Below are positions 35,237-42,806 of a DNA stretch of 64,000 nt, piece after piece. The notes under the pieces were generated by a model. That model searched no databases and was not told where the DNA came from. It saw nothing but the letters and a program-made list of their open reading frames with translations. Origin of the DNA: JAKACA01 sp049510975 (GTDB lineage Bacteria; Actinomycetota; Acidimicrobiia; Acidimicrobiales; Bog-793); NCBI GenBank assembly GCA_049510975.1, contig JBEKYM010000002.1, forward strand, positions 1 to 64,000, given 5' to 3'. The position numbers were made by a program, and so were the translations under genes. Numbering within the stretch: position 1 is the first letter of the stretch; the number at the start of each line of letters is the position of its first letter.

Positions 35237-35950
35237 TTGAGGCTGGTCGTGCAACAACCGCGCTGGTGGTGGATCCGGATGGCCGACCAACATGAGCGCC
35301 GGCGTGAGGCGTCCCAGACGCGCCGGCTCACGATGACTTCGGATCTGCCGCTCTACGGAGTCGGCGACGGCTGGCACGGCAGCCGGGACGTCAAGATCGG
35401 CTACTGCCACGCCACGTTCCGCAAGGGACTCTTCCACGCACGCCTTCAGGACGGTCCCGTCGTCGTGGACGAGATCACGGCTCATCACGTCGGGGACGAC
35501 GGGGGCGTCCTCATGGTGACGAGTCACCGCCAAACGGCCGAAGGCATGGACCGCACGCGCCTTCTGAAGAACTTCTTCTCCACCAGTTGGGCGCTCGATC
35601 ACCGAGAGGGCGTCCACGGGGGCGCCGGCGCCGAGAACACTCGGTTGGAGGCATCGCCCTCGTTATCGCCGACGTCGGCCTCGCAGGCGGAGTGGCGGAG
35701 CTGTGATGTCCGCATCGATGGGGCGCCACGACGTTTTGAGCGGCTCAGCTTCGACCATCATTCCCTCGCCATCGGAGTCGTCGACGACCACCACGTCTCG
35801 ATCGAGAGCCACGGCATCCCGGTCGACGACCACCATCTGTCGAGAGTCACGGACTTGCTGGCATGGGCGACCGGAGCCGAAGTGTCGCCTCAGCCTGGCC
35901 GTCTTCGCGACTTTGGAGACTGGCTGTGGGACGTCTCCGGCCTGCCCTGA
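35237..35950 (+). CDS. Unknown protein
   Basis: No family recognised. 237 residues, soluble, rich in His and Asp (several DHH or DDHH triplets in the last third, which could bind metal). The start TTG 35237 is supported by GGAGGAGG about 5 nt upstream; ATG 35333 would give a shorter protein beginning MTSDLPLYGVGDGW. It overlaps the next gene by 25 nt, so the two are likely co-transcribed. It is divergent from the MerR-TetR regulator. Confidence 0.6.
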   Translation: MRLVVQQPRWWWIRMADQHERRREASQTRRLTMTSDLPLYGVGDGWHGSRDVKIGYCHATFRKGLFHARLQDGPVVVDEITAHHVGDDGGVLMVTSHRQTAEGMDRTRLLKNFFSTSWALDHREGVHGGAGAENTRLEASPSLSPTSASQAEWRSCDVRIDGAPRRFERLSFDHHSLAIGVVDDHHVSIESHGIPVDDHHLSRVTDLLAWATGAEVSPQPGRLRDFGDWLWDVSGLP

Positions 35951-36864
35951 GACCCAGGATCCGACACCGGTTCGCCACCGTGCTCGGAGCCCTGGGGGTC
36001 ATCGTGTGCATCGGGGCCGTCATCGGCGGTGGCGCCATCATGCTCGGCGGTGATCTCGTGGATGGCGGCTTCCACCCTGGGCCGCCACCTCGTCCTCTCC
36101 CGGTTCCGTACACGGTGAGGATCGATGGGCGGCTGTCCGACTTCGACAACTTTCCGGTGTTCGCCGGCGATCGTGTATCGATCGTCATCACGCTGGACAT
36201 CCCTGCCGGTGCAATGCTCGACTGCCTGCTCGTAGCTGTGGACGGCTACGACGGGGGCGGCGGTTGTGGGTATGACGGCCAGGGTTCGCCGATCTTCGTC
36301 ACGCACCGGCAGGCGGGGGCCGGCAGGCACGCCTACGCGATGTCCTGGCGGGCGGTTCTCGGTCCGCCCATCTACCCGCGTGAGCTGATCATGAACTGGG
36401 TCGTCGAGCCACCGCCGGGATCGATCTATAGCGGCGGTCTGAGCGAATCGGACTTGCCTGGTTTCTCTGTGCTACCGGACCCCTCGCGGGCGACCGCAGC
36501 CATCGAGGCTGCGCCGAGCAGCCCGCTCGTGCCCGAGTGCGGGCTGCACGCGGCTGAGCGCCTGCCGAACGTGATCATGCTCGACTGCCAAACGGGCAAC
36601 ACCTGGGTCGGCGACCTCGTCTGGGCACAATGGAACACCGGCCGCGCGGTCGCCGTCGGATTGATCTACACCACCGACTGGTGCGTGAGGGCGGGTCAGT
36701 CTCGGAGTTGTCAGAACCAGCAGAGGTTCCAGCAACATGACGTGAAGATCGTGCTGCAACGGGTGCGGACCGTCGGCGGCCAACGCCGCTTCACCGTCGC
36801 TTCGGTCAGCTACCACATTGCCCTCGCACTCCACACGACGTTCCGGACCTTCGCCTTGTCCTGA
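35926..36864 (+). CDS. Unknown membrane-anchored extracytoplasmic protein
   Basis: No family recognised. From GTG 35926 (GGAG 7 nt upstream) the 312-residue product has one hydrophobic helix (about 17-42, VLGALGVIVCIGAVIGGGAIML) and then a predicted outside domain with paired cysteines (for example DCLL, GGGCGYD, WCVRAG, SRSCQ). An in-frame ATG at 35863 would add 21 residues but deepens the overlap with the gene before. Function unknown. Confidence 0.6.
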   Translation: MGRLRPALRPRIRHRFATVLGALGVIVCIGAVIGGGAIMLGGDLVDGGFHPGPPPRPLPVPYTVRIDGRLSDFDNFPVFAGDRVSIVITLDIPAGAMLDCLLVAVDGYDGGGGCGYDGQGSPIFVTHRQAGAGRHAYAMSWRAVLGPPIYPRELIMNWVVEPPPGSIYSGGLSESDLPGFSVLPDPSRATAAIEAAPSSPLVPECGLHAAERLPNVIMLDCQTGNTWVGDLVWAQWNTGRAVAVGLIYTTDWCVRAGQSRSCQNQQRFQQHDVKIVLQRVRTVGGQRRFTVASVSYHIALALHTTFRTFALS

Positions 36865-36945
36865 GCAGTTTCCGGCAGCGACGTCTGGAGGGCCCCGGAC
36901 AGTCCGGGGCGCCTGGCTGGAGCAGGTGGTAGGCCCGCAGGTCCC

Positions 36946-36984
36946 GCGCCGCCAAAGCGCCCCATACGGACGGTTTGGCGGCGC
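36946..36984. repeat. 11-bp inverted repeat after the unknown membrane gene
   Basis: GCGCCGCCAAA (36946-36956) and TTTGGCGGCGC (36974-36984) form a perfect hairpin with a 17-nt loop. It lies 82 nt downstream of the preceding stop and could be a terminator without a T tract. Part of the right arm (ACGGACGGTTTGGCGG) recurs at 37023. Confidence 0.6.
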
Positions 36985-37133
36985 ACGGGGGGACCGGCGG
37001 GTAGCCGCCGAAAGGGACCGAGACGGACGGTTTGGCGGAGCACGTGGCGGGCCGGCGCACCGTTACCGTCGAGAGCGGCGAACGGTACGCAAGCAGGTCC
37101 GGTGTCCGACCCGGTCCGTCAGAGAGGATGACC

Positions 37134-37910
37134 ATGCCAACAGACGAAACCCAGTGGTTGACCGCACTCCGCCACTCCCACGAGCACCTCGCTCAGCTGG
37201 CGGCGGGGCTCGGCTCGGATGGATCCACCAGGTCCTCGTACTGCAGCGACTGGACCATCGCTCAGGTGTTCTCCCACCTCGGGAGTCAGGCGGAAATCTT
37301 CGAGCTGTTCGTCACGGCGGGGCTCACCGGAGGCGACGCGCCCGGTGTCGGCGACTTCGGGCCGATCTGGGAGGCCTGGAACGCCCGCACACCCGACGCC
37401 CAAGTGACCGACAGTCTTGCGGCCGATGATGCGCTCCTGCGGCGAGTCGAGGCGCTGGAGGCAGACGAGCTCGCCTCCTTCAAGCTTGCCGCCTTTGGTC
37501 GGGAGCTCGACGCCGTTGGCGTCCTGCGCATGCGGCTCGCTGAACACGCCGTGCACACCTGGGACGTCGCCGTCGCCCTCGACCCGGAGGCCACCGTGCA
37601 GGCCGACGCGGCCGCACTGCTCGTCGATGGCCTCGGCGATGTCGTGGGGCGCGCAGGCAAGCCGACCGAAGAGCCGGATCGCATCGAGGTGCTCACGAGC
37701 GAGCCGGAACGCCGGTTCGTGCTCGTCGCCGATGGCGTTCGTCTCGAACCTGCTTCGGATGAGCCGACCGCCGGCACCCTCCGTTTGCCGGCTGAGGCGC
37801 TCGTGCGACTCGTGTACGGCCGCCTCGACGCCGAGCACGCCGGCGGCGTCGAACTCGAAGGGGAGTCGCTCGGGATCGACGACGTGCGCGCGATCTTCCC
37901 GGGTTTCTGA
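37134..37910 (+). CDS. Maleylpyruvate-isomerase-family (mycothiol-dependent) protein
   Basis: 258 residues of the MDMPI/DinB-like fold. The N-terminal helical bundle has metal-ligand histidines in FSHLGS and LAEHAVHTWDVAVAL. The C-terminal domain (from about 170) is the SCP2-like part found in many members. Family enzymes use mycothiol, the actinobacterial thiol; the substrate here is unknown. ATG 37134 has GAGAGG six bases upstream, so the ATG at 37128 is less likely. Confidence 0.82.
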   Translation: MPTDETQWLTALRHSHEHLAQLAAGLGSDGSTRSSYCSDWTIAQVFSHLGSQAEIFELFVTAGLTGGDAPGVGDFGPIWEAWNARTPDAQVTDSLAADDALLRRVEALEADELASFKLAAFGRELDAVGVLRMRLAEHAVHTWDVAVALDPEATVQADAAALLVDGLGDVVGRAGKPTEEPDRIEVLTSEPERRFVLVADGVRLEPASDEPTAGTLRLPAEALVRLVYGRLDAEHAGGVELEGESLGIDDVRAIFPGF

Positions 37911-37925
37911 GAGATTCGGCGCGAG

Positions 37926-39026
37926 ATGAGCTCAGCGAGACGGCGAGCCGCCGCAGTCGGCGGTCTCGGTGCGAGCATCGCCGTCGGGGCGGCCGCTCTC
38001 AACCCGGCAGTACGAGCCGAGCTGCGTCGCCTGCGCGGGTTCGCCCGGCCGCTCGACGTCGATGCCGGCACGCCAACGCCGCCACCTCTGCCCCCGGGGC
38101 GGATCGTGCCCGTGGAAGGCGTCGGCGAGCTCTTCGTCCGGGACGTCGGCGGGGACGACCCGGCCGTGCTGCTCCTGCACGGTTGGGGAGTGACCGCAGA
38201 CATCAACTTCTTTCAGGTCTACCCCGCCCTCAGCGATGCCTACCGCGTCATCGCCCTCGACCACCGCGGCCACGGGCGAGGGCTGCGCACGGTGACCCCG
38301 TTCAGCTTGGAGGACTGCGCCGACGATGCTGCCGCGCTGCTCGCCACTCTCGGCATCGGCCGTGCCGTCGTCGTCGGGTACTCAATGGGAGGGCCGATCG
38401 CCTTGCTGCTGGCGCACCGGCATCCTGAAGCGTGTGCCGCGCTCGTTCTCGAGGCCACGTCCCTCGAGTTCCAGGAGGGCCTTCGCGAGCGCGCTCTGTG
38501 GCGGAGCCTGAACCTGCTCGAGGCCGGGCTACGGCACGGTTCCGGCGACGGGGTTGTCCAGCGGGTACTACGGGCCGCCGTCGACGAGCAGCCGTCGCTC
38601 GACCCGTACCGGTCGTGGCTGGCGGCCGAGTTCCGCCGAGGCGACATCGGCGCCATCGTCGAAGCCGGCAGGGCCCTCAGCAGCTACGACGCCCGCCCGT
38701 GGGCCAAGAGCGTGAGGGTGCCGACCGCGGTCGTGCTCACGACCGCCGACCGCCTCGTCGCCCGGCGCAAGCAGCGCAGCCTCGCCTCGGCGCTTGGAGC
38801 GAGAGTGTTCGAGCTACGGGGTGATCACGACGTTCCGATCACCGGCGGAGATTCCCTCGGATCGTCCACGCGTGCCGCCGTTGACTGGGTCTCCGGGCTC
38901 GATGCCGCCGCCGCCGCTGGGTCGCAGGCGAACGGCAGGACTGCGCTCGCTTCCGTCCGGCCGTTGAAGCACGCGGCACGAAGTCGCCCCCGACCGCACG
39001 GAGCCGGAGCCGGCGCCGAGGGCTGA
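37926..39026 (+). CDS. Alpha/beta hydrolase
   Basis: 366 residues. After a hydrophobic N-terminal helix (about 10-28) comes an alpha/beta-hydrolase fold: LLLHGWG oxyanion loop, DHRGHGRG, nucleophile in GYSMGG and the catalytic His in RGDHDVP. The Asp is likely in TTADRLV. Esterase, epoxide hydrolase or similar; substrate not determinable. It follows the MDMPI gene by 15 nt and may share its transcript. Confidence 0.85.
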   Translation: MSSARRRAAAVGGLGASIAVGAAALNPAVRAELRRLRGFARPLDVDAGTPTPPPLPPGRIVPVEGVGELFVRDVGGDDPAVLLLHGWGVTADINFFQVYPALSDAYRVIALDHRGHGRGLRTVTPFSLEDCADDAAALLATLGIGRAVVVGYSMGGPIALLLAHRHPEACAALVLEATSLEFQEGLRERALWRSLNLLEAGLRHGSGDGVVQRVLRAAVDEQPSLDPYRSWLAAEFRRGDIGAIVEAGRALSSYDARPWAKSVRVPTAVVLTTADRLVARRKQRSLASALGARVFELRGDHDVPITGGDSLGSSTRAAVDWVSGLDAAAAAGSQANGRTALASVRPLKHAARSRPRPHGAGAGAEG

Positions 39027-39104
39027 GGCCCGACGTCACGCTGAACCTCCCGCGAGCCTCGTCAGGGCAGGTCAGCTCAAGATTTTCCCTGCTCGGCCGA
39101 TGAA

Positions 39105-40907
39105 TTGGTGGTGACTCACGCGTCCCTGCCTCACCGTTTCGACCCGGCACTGCCCAAGCAGGTTCGGACGAGGCGAGGACGACAGCTCGGTCGGACGTTC
39201 GCCTCGGCAGCACTCGTGGCAACCGCAGGTGCCGGAATTCTCGCCCTCGACAGCGGCGTCGCCGTTGCTGCGCATCCGGCCTCGGCCAACCTCGACACCC
39301 AGCTCATCTGGACCGAGTCGTACACGGGCGATCACCTCCCCTTTGCCTACTCCTCGCCGGTCATGGCCGAGTTGCCGAACGGCCCTGGCGTCGTGGCAGG
39401 TGACCGATCCGGCCACGTGTACGCCGTCTACCTGGCGCCGGGCTCGAAAGGCGGTCCGATCACGGCCTGGACCGTGACGACGCGGGGCCCGAACGGACCC
39501 GAAGGCGTCGACTCGTCCCCCTCGACCGAGAACGGCGTCGTCTACTTCGGTATCGGCTGGGTCGGCACCCGCGGCGTAGGCGGGTACGAAGCCGTCAACT
39601 CGAACGGGTCGCGCAAGTGGTTCCAGCTCGCTGTCAACCCGCCGACGGACCCCACGCCGGACGCGGGCGTCGGCGCCGGCCTCACGATCGGCATCCTGCA
39701 GGCGCAAGCCGCCGTCATCGGCCCCTCTCTCGGACAGAACACCTACGTGTTCAACGCGGCGAGTGGGGCGCGGCTGGTCGGTTTCCCGTGGTATCAGGCC
39801 GACACGAACTTCTCGACGGCGGCCATTGCCGACGTCGAGGGCAACGGCCAGAACCAGATCATCGAGGGAGGCAATACCTCCGCCGGGGTCGGCTACGGAA
39901 CTACCTACGTCGACGGCGGCCAGATCCGCATCCTGCGAGAAACGGGCAACACGGGCGGGAAACCCAACTCCGGACTGGACTGCGAATACCAGACCGACCA
40001 GGGAATCGACTCGTCGCCGGCCGTCGGCAACATCTTCAGCGGCAAGCCCGGCATCGTGGTGGGCACGAGCACCGAGCGCCCGGACCTTGCCACGACGGAC
40101 GACCTCATCGCCATCGACAACGCATGCCACAAGATGTGGGAAACCACCCTCGACGGAGCGACAACCTCCAGCCCTGCGCTCGCCGACGTCCTCGGCAACG
40201 GCCAACTGCAAGCCGTGGAGGGAACTGAGGGCGGCTACGTCTATGCCCTCAACGCCTCGAACGGCTCGGTGTACTGGAAGACCAAGGTCGCCGGTGAAGT
40301 CGTCGGCGGCGTCGTCACCGTCGATCTCGGCACGGGGTACCAGGACGTGATCGTGCCTTCCACCTCCGGCGCCTTCATCCTCGACGGGCGCACGGGCGCC
40401 ATCGTGAAGACGCTCGAGGACACCGTGGGTCTGCAGAACTCCCCCCTCGTCACCCACGACCCGAACGGCACGATCGGCATCACCGTCGCCGGCTACAGCG
40501 GCGCCGGTGGCGCCTCGCACGCCGTCATGGAGCATTTCGAAGTCGCCGGCTCGAACGGCTCGGGCGTGAACGAGGCCGGAGCGTGGCCCGAGTTCCACCA
40601 CGACGCCCAGCTGTCGGGCAACGCCAACGTGCCCACGGCCGACAACCTCGCCATCACGACCAAGTCGCTCCCCTCCGGTACGGTCGGCACTCCCTACCAC
40701 GCCACGGTGGCGGCCTCCGGTGGCGTCAGCCCCTATGTGTGGTCCCGCACGGGCGGAACCCGGCCGCCCGGCCTCTCCTTCGGGACGAACGGAACTTGGA
40801 GCGGGACACCGACCGCGAGCGGCACCTACCGCTTCCCGATTCAGGTGACCGACGGCCGGCTGACCGAGACGACGACGACGTTCACGATCGCCATCGCTGC
40901 CCGCTAA
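39105..40907 (+). CDS. Secreted beta-propeller protein with C-terminal Ig-like domain (copy 1)
   Basis: 600 residues. A twin-basic signal region (about 20-55) ends at VAVAAHPA. The body (about 65-500) is built of beta-propeller-like repeats with motifs VVAGDRSGHVYAVYL, VDSSPSTENGVVYFGIG, ADVEGNGQNQIIEGG and SSPALADVLGNGQLQ, similar to FG-GAP or PQQ-type blades. The end (about 515-598) is a putative Ig domain (GTWSGTPTASGTYRFPIQVTD). The gene 97 nt downstream is a close paralogue. Start probably TTG 39105 or GTG 39108. Likely a cell-surface or exported binding protein; no catalytic motif. Confidence 0.8.
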   Translation: MVVTHASLPHRFDPALPKQVRTRRGRQLGRTFASAALVATAGAGILALDSGVAVAAHPASANLDTQLIWTESYTGDHLPFAYSSPVMAELPNGPGVVAGDRSGHVYAVYLAPGSKGGPITAWTVTTRGPNGPEGVDSSPSTENGVVYFGIGWVGTRGVGGYEAVNSNGSRKWFQLAVNPPTDPTPDAGVGAGLTIGILQAQAAVIGPSLGQNTYVFNAASGARLVGFPWYQADTNFSTAAIADVEGNGQNQIIEGGNTSAGVGYGTTYVDGGQIRILRETGNTGGKPNSGLDCEYQTDQGIDSSPAVGNIFSGKPGIVVGTSTERPDLATTDDLIAIDNACHKMWETTLDGATTSSPALADVLGNGQLQAVEGTEGGYVYALNASNGSVYWKTKVAGEVVGGVVTVDLGTGYQDVIVPSTSGAFILDGRTGAIVKTLEDTVGLQNSPLVTHDPNGTIGITVAGYSGAGGASHAVMEHFEVAGSNGSGVNEAGAWPEFHHDAQLSGNANVPTADNLAITTKSLPSGTVGTPYHATVAASGGVSPYVWSRTGGTRPPGLSFGTNGTWSGTPTASGTYRFPIQVTDGRLTETTTTFTIAIAAR

Positions 40908-41004
40908 GCGCGCCGAAACCCCCGGGGCCGCGGGGTCGGACGGGTCTCTCCCATAGGGTGTCACGGCCGGCGTATGGATCGCCGGTGAGGGGAGATGCGC
41001 TCAC

Positions 41005-42774
41005 GTGTCACGACCGATCGCTGCGATCCGTCAGCCGCCAGCCCGCCGACGGCATTTGGCCCGCACCACGGCATGCGCTGCCCTCATCGCGGGGGCTGCC
41101 ACCGGAGCAGCACTCACCGGCGCCGGCTCCGCCGCCGCCCACCCGGCCGCCTCGCCAGACTTGAGCTTCCACACGATGTGGACGGCGTCGTTCCCGAGCG
41201 ACACCCACGTCTTTGCCCTCTCCTCGCCGGTCATCGCCCAGCTCCCCAACGGACCGGCCGTCGTGGCCGGTGACCGATCAGGCCACGTCTATGCGATCTA
41301 CCTGACGCCCGGCCCGGAGGGCGCGCCGAGCACGGCCTGGACCGTGACGACGCGAGGGCCTGACGGGCCGGTCGGCGTGGACTCGTCGCCCTCGAGCCTC
41401 GATGGCGTCGTGTACTTCGGCATCGGCTGGGCCGGCATCAAAGGCGTCGGCGGCTATGAGGCCATCAACTCCAACGGCTCCCGCAAGTGGTTCGAGTATG
41501 CCGTCAACCCGCCGACCGACCCCACGCCGGATGCCGGTGTAGCGGCCGGCCTCACCATCGGCAGTCTGCAGTCACAGACAGCCGTCGTCGGCCCCTCCCT
41601 CGGTCAGAACACCTACGTGTTCAATGCTGCCAGCGGGGCGCGACTCAAGGGTTTCCCGTGGTATCAGGCCGACACGAACTTCTCCACCGCGGCCGTGGCC
41701 GACGTCGAGGGCAACGGTCAGAACCAGATCATCGAGGGCGGCAACACCTCTGCCGGTGTGGCGTACGGCAAGACGTACGTGAACGGGGGCCAGATCCGCA
41801 TCCTCAACGAGACGGGCACGAACGGCGGCGAACCCAACGCCGGTCTCTACTGCGAGTACCAGACCGACCAGGGCATCGACTCGTCGCCCGCCGTCGGGGA
41901 GATTCTCAACGGCCAGCCGGGAATCGTTGTGGGCACGAGCACCGAGCGCTCCGGGGTCACCACGACCGATGACGTCATCGCCGTCGACAACTCGTGCCAC
42001 CGCGTCTGGCAGGCGACCCTCGACGGCGCCACTACGAGCAGCCCGGCGCTGGCGGACGTGCTCGGCAACGGTCAGCTGCAGGTCGTGGAAGGGACCGAGG
42101 GCGGCTGGGTCTATGCGCTCGACTCGCTGAACGGGTCCGTGCATTGGAAGACCAAGGTCGACGGCGAGGTGATCGGAGGCGTCGTCACCGCCGATCTCGG
42201 AGGCGGATACCAAGACGTCATCGTTCCGTCGACGACGGGCTGCTACATCCTCGACGGGAAGACCGGCGACATCGTGGCGACGCTCGAGGACACGATCGCC
42301 CTCCAGAACTCGCCGCTCGTCACCGACGACCCCGACGGCACGATCGGCATCACGGTCGCCGGCGAGAGCGCCGCCGGCGGCGCCCACGCGGCCATGGAGC
42401 ACTTCGAAGTCGTCGGATCGAACGGCTCGGTCGTGAGCGAGGCGGGCTCGTGGCCGGAGTTCCACCACGACGCTCGCCTCTCCGGCGATGCCAACGTGCC
42501 GCAGGCGGACAACCTCGCCGTCACGACGACGTCGCTGCCGTCAGGGACGGTGGGACACGCCTACAGCGCCACGGTCACCGCCGGCGGCGGCGTGACCCCC
42601 TATGTCTGGTCGCGGACGTCCGGCTCACGACCTCCGGGTCTGACGTTTGCTTCCAACGGCACTTGGAGCGGGACTCCGACTGCCGCCGGAAGCTACAGCT
42701 TCGTCGTGCAGGTGACCGACGCCGAGCTCACGCGGGTGTCGAAGACCCTGACGATCACGGTTGCTTCGGGTTGA
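41005..42774 (+). CDS. Secreted beta-propeller protein with C-terminal Ig-like domain (copy 2)
   Basis: 589 residues, closely similar to the preceding gene over the whole mature part (for example both have EGNGQNQIIEGGNTSAG and STAWTVTTRG or ITAWTVTTRG). The signal peptide (about 1-46, ending GSAAAHPA) is different in sequence. The two arose by tandem duplication. The start is GTG 41005, with GAGGGGAG about 10 nt upstream. The sequences differ at scattered sites, so the duplication is not recent. Confidence 0.8.
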   Translation: MSRPIAAIRQPPARRRHLARTTACAALIAGAATGAALTGAGSAAAHPAASPDLSFHTMWTASFPSDTHVFALSSPVIAQLPNGPAVVAGDRSGHVYAIYLTPGPEGAPSTAWTVTTRGPDGPVGVDSSPSSLDGVVYFGIGWAGIKGVGGYEAINSNGSRKWFEYAVNPPTDPTPDAGVAAGLTIGSLQSQTAVVGPSLGQNTYVFNAASGARLKGFPWYQADTNFSTAAVADVEGNGQNQIIEGGNTSAGVAYGKTYVNGGQIRILNETGTNGGEPNAGLYCEYQTDQGIDSSPAVGEILNGQPGIVVGTSTERSGVTTTDDVIAVDNSCHRVWQATLDGATTSSPALADVLGNGQLQVVEGTEGGWVYALDSLNGSVHWKTKVDGEVIGGVVTADLGGGYQDVIVPSTTGCYILDGKTGDIVATLEDTIALQNSPLVTDDPDGTIGITVAGESAAGGAHAAMEHFEVVGSNGSVVSEAGSWPEFHHDARLSGDANVPQADNLAVTTTSLPSGTVGHAYSATVTAGGGVTPYVWSRTSGSRPPGLTFASNGTWSGTPTAAGSYSFVVQVTDAELTRVSKTLTITVASG

Positions 42775-42806
42775 TCGGTCGGAGCGGCGCCAGCGGCGAT
42801 CGGGCC

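Noticed and set aside
40917..40936. Terminator hairpin after the first propeller gene
   Set aside because: Only a 5-bp stem (ACCCC/GGGGT) and no T tract; too weak to report.
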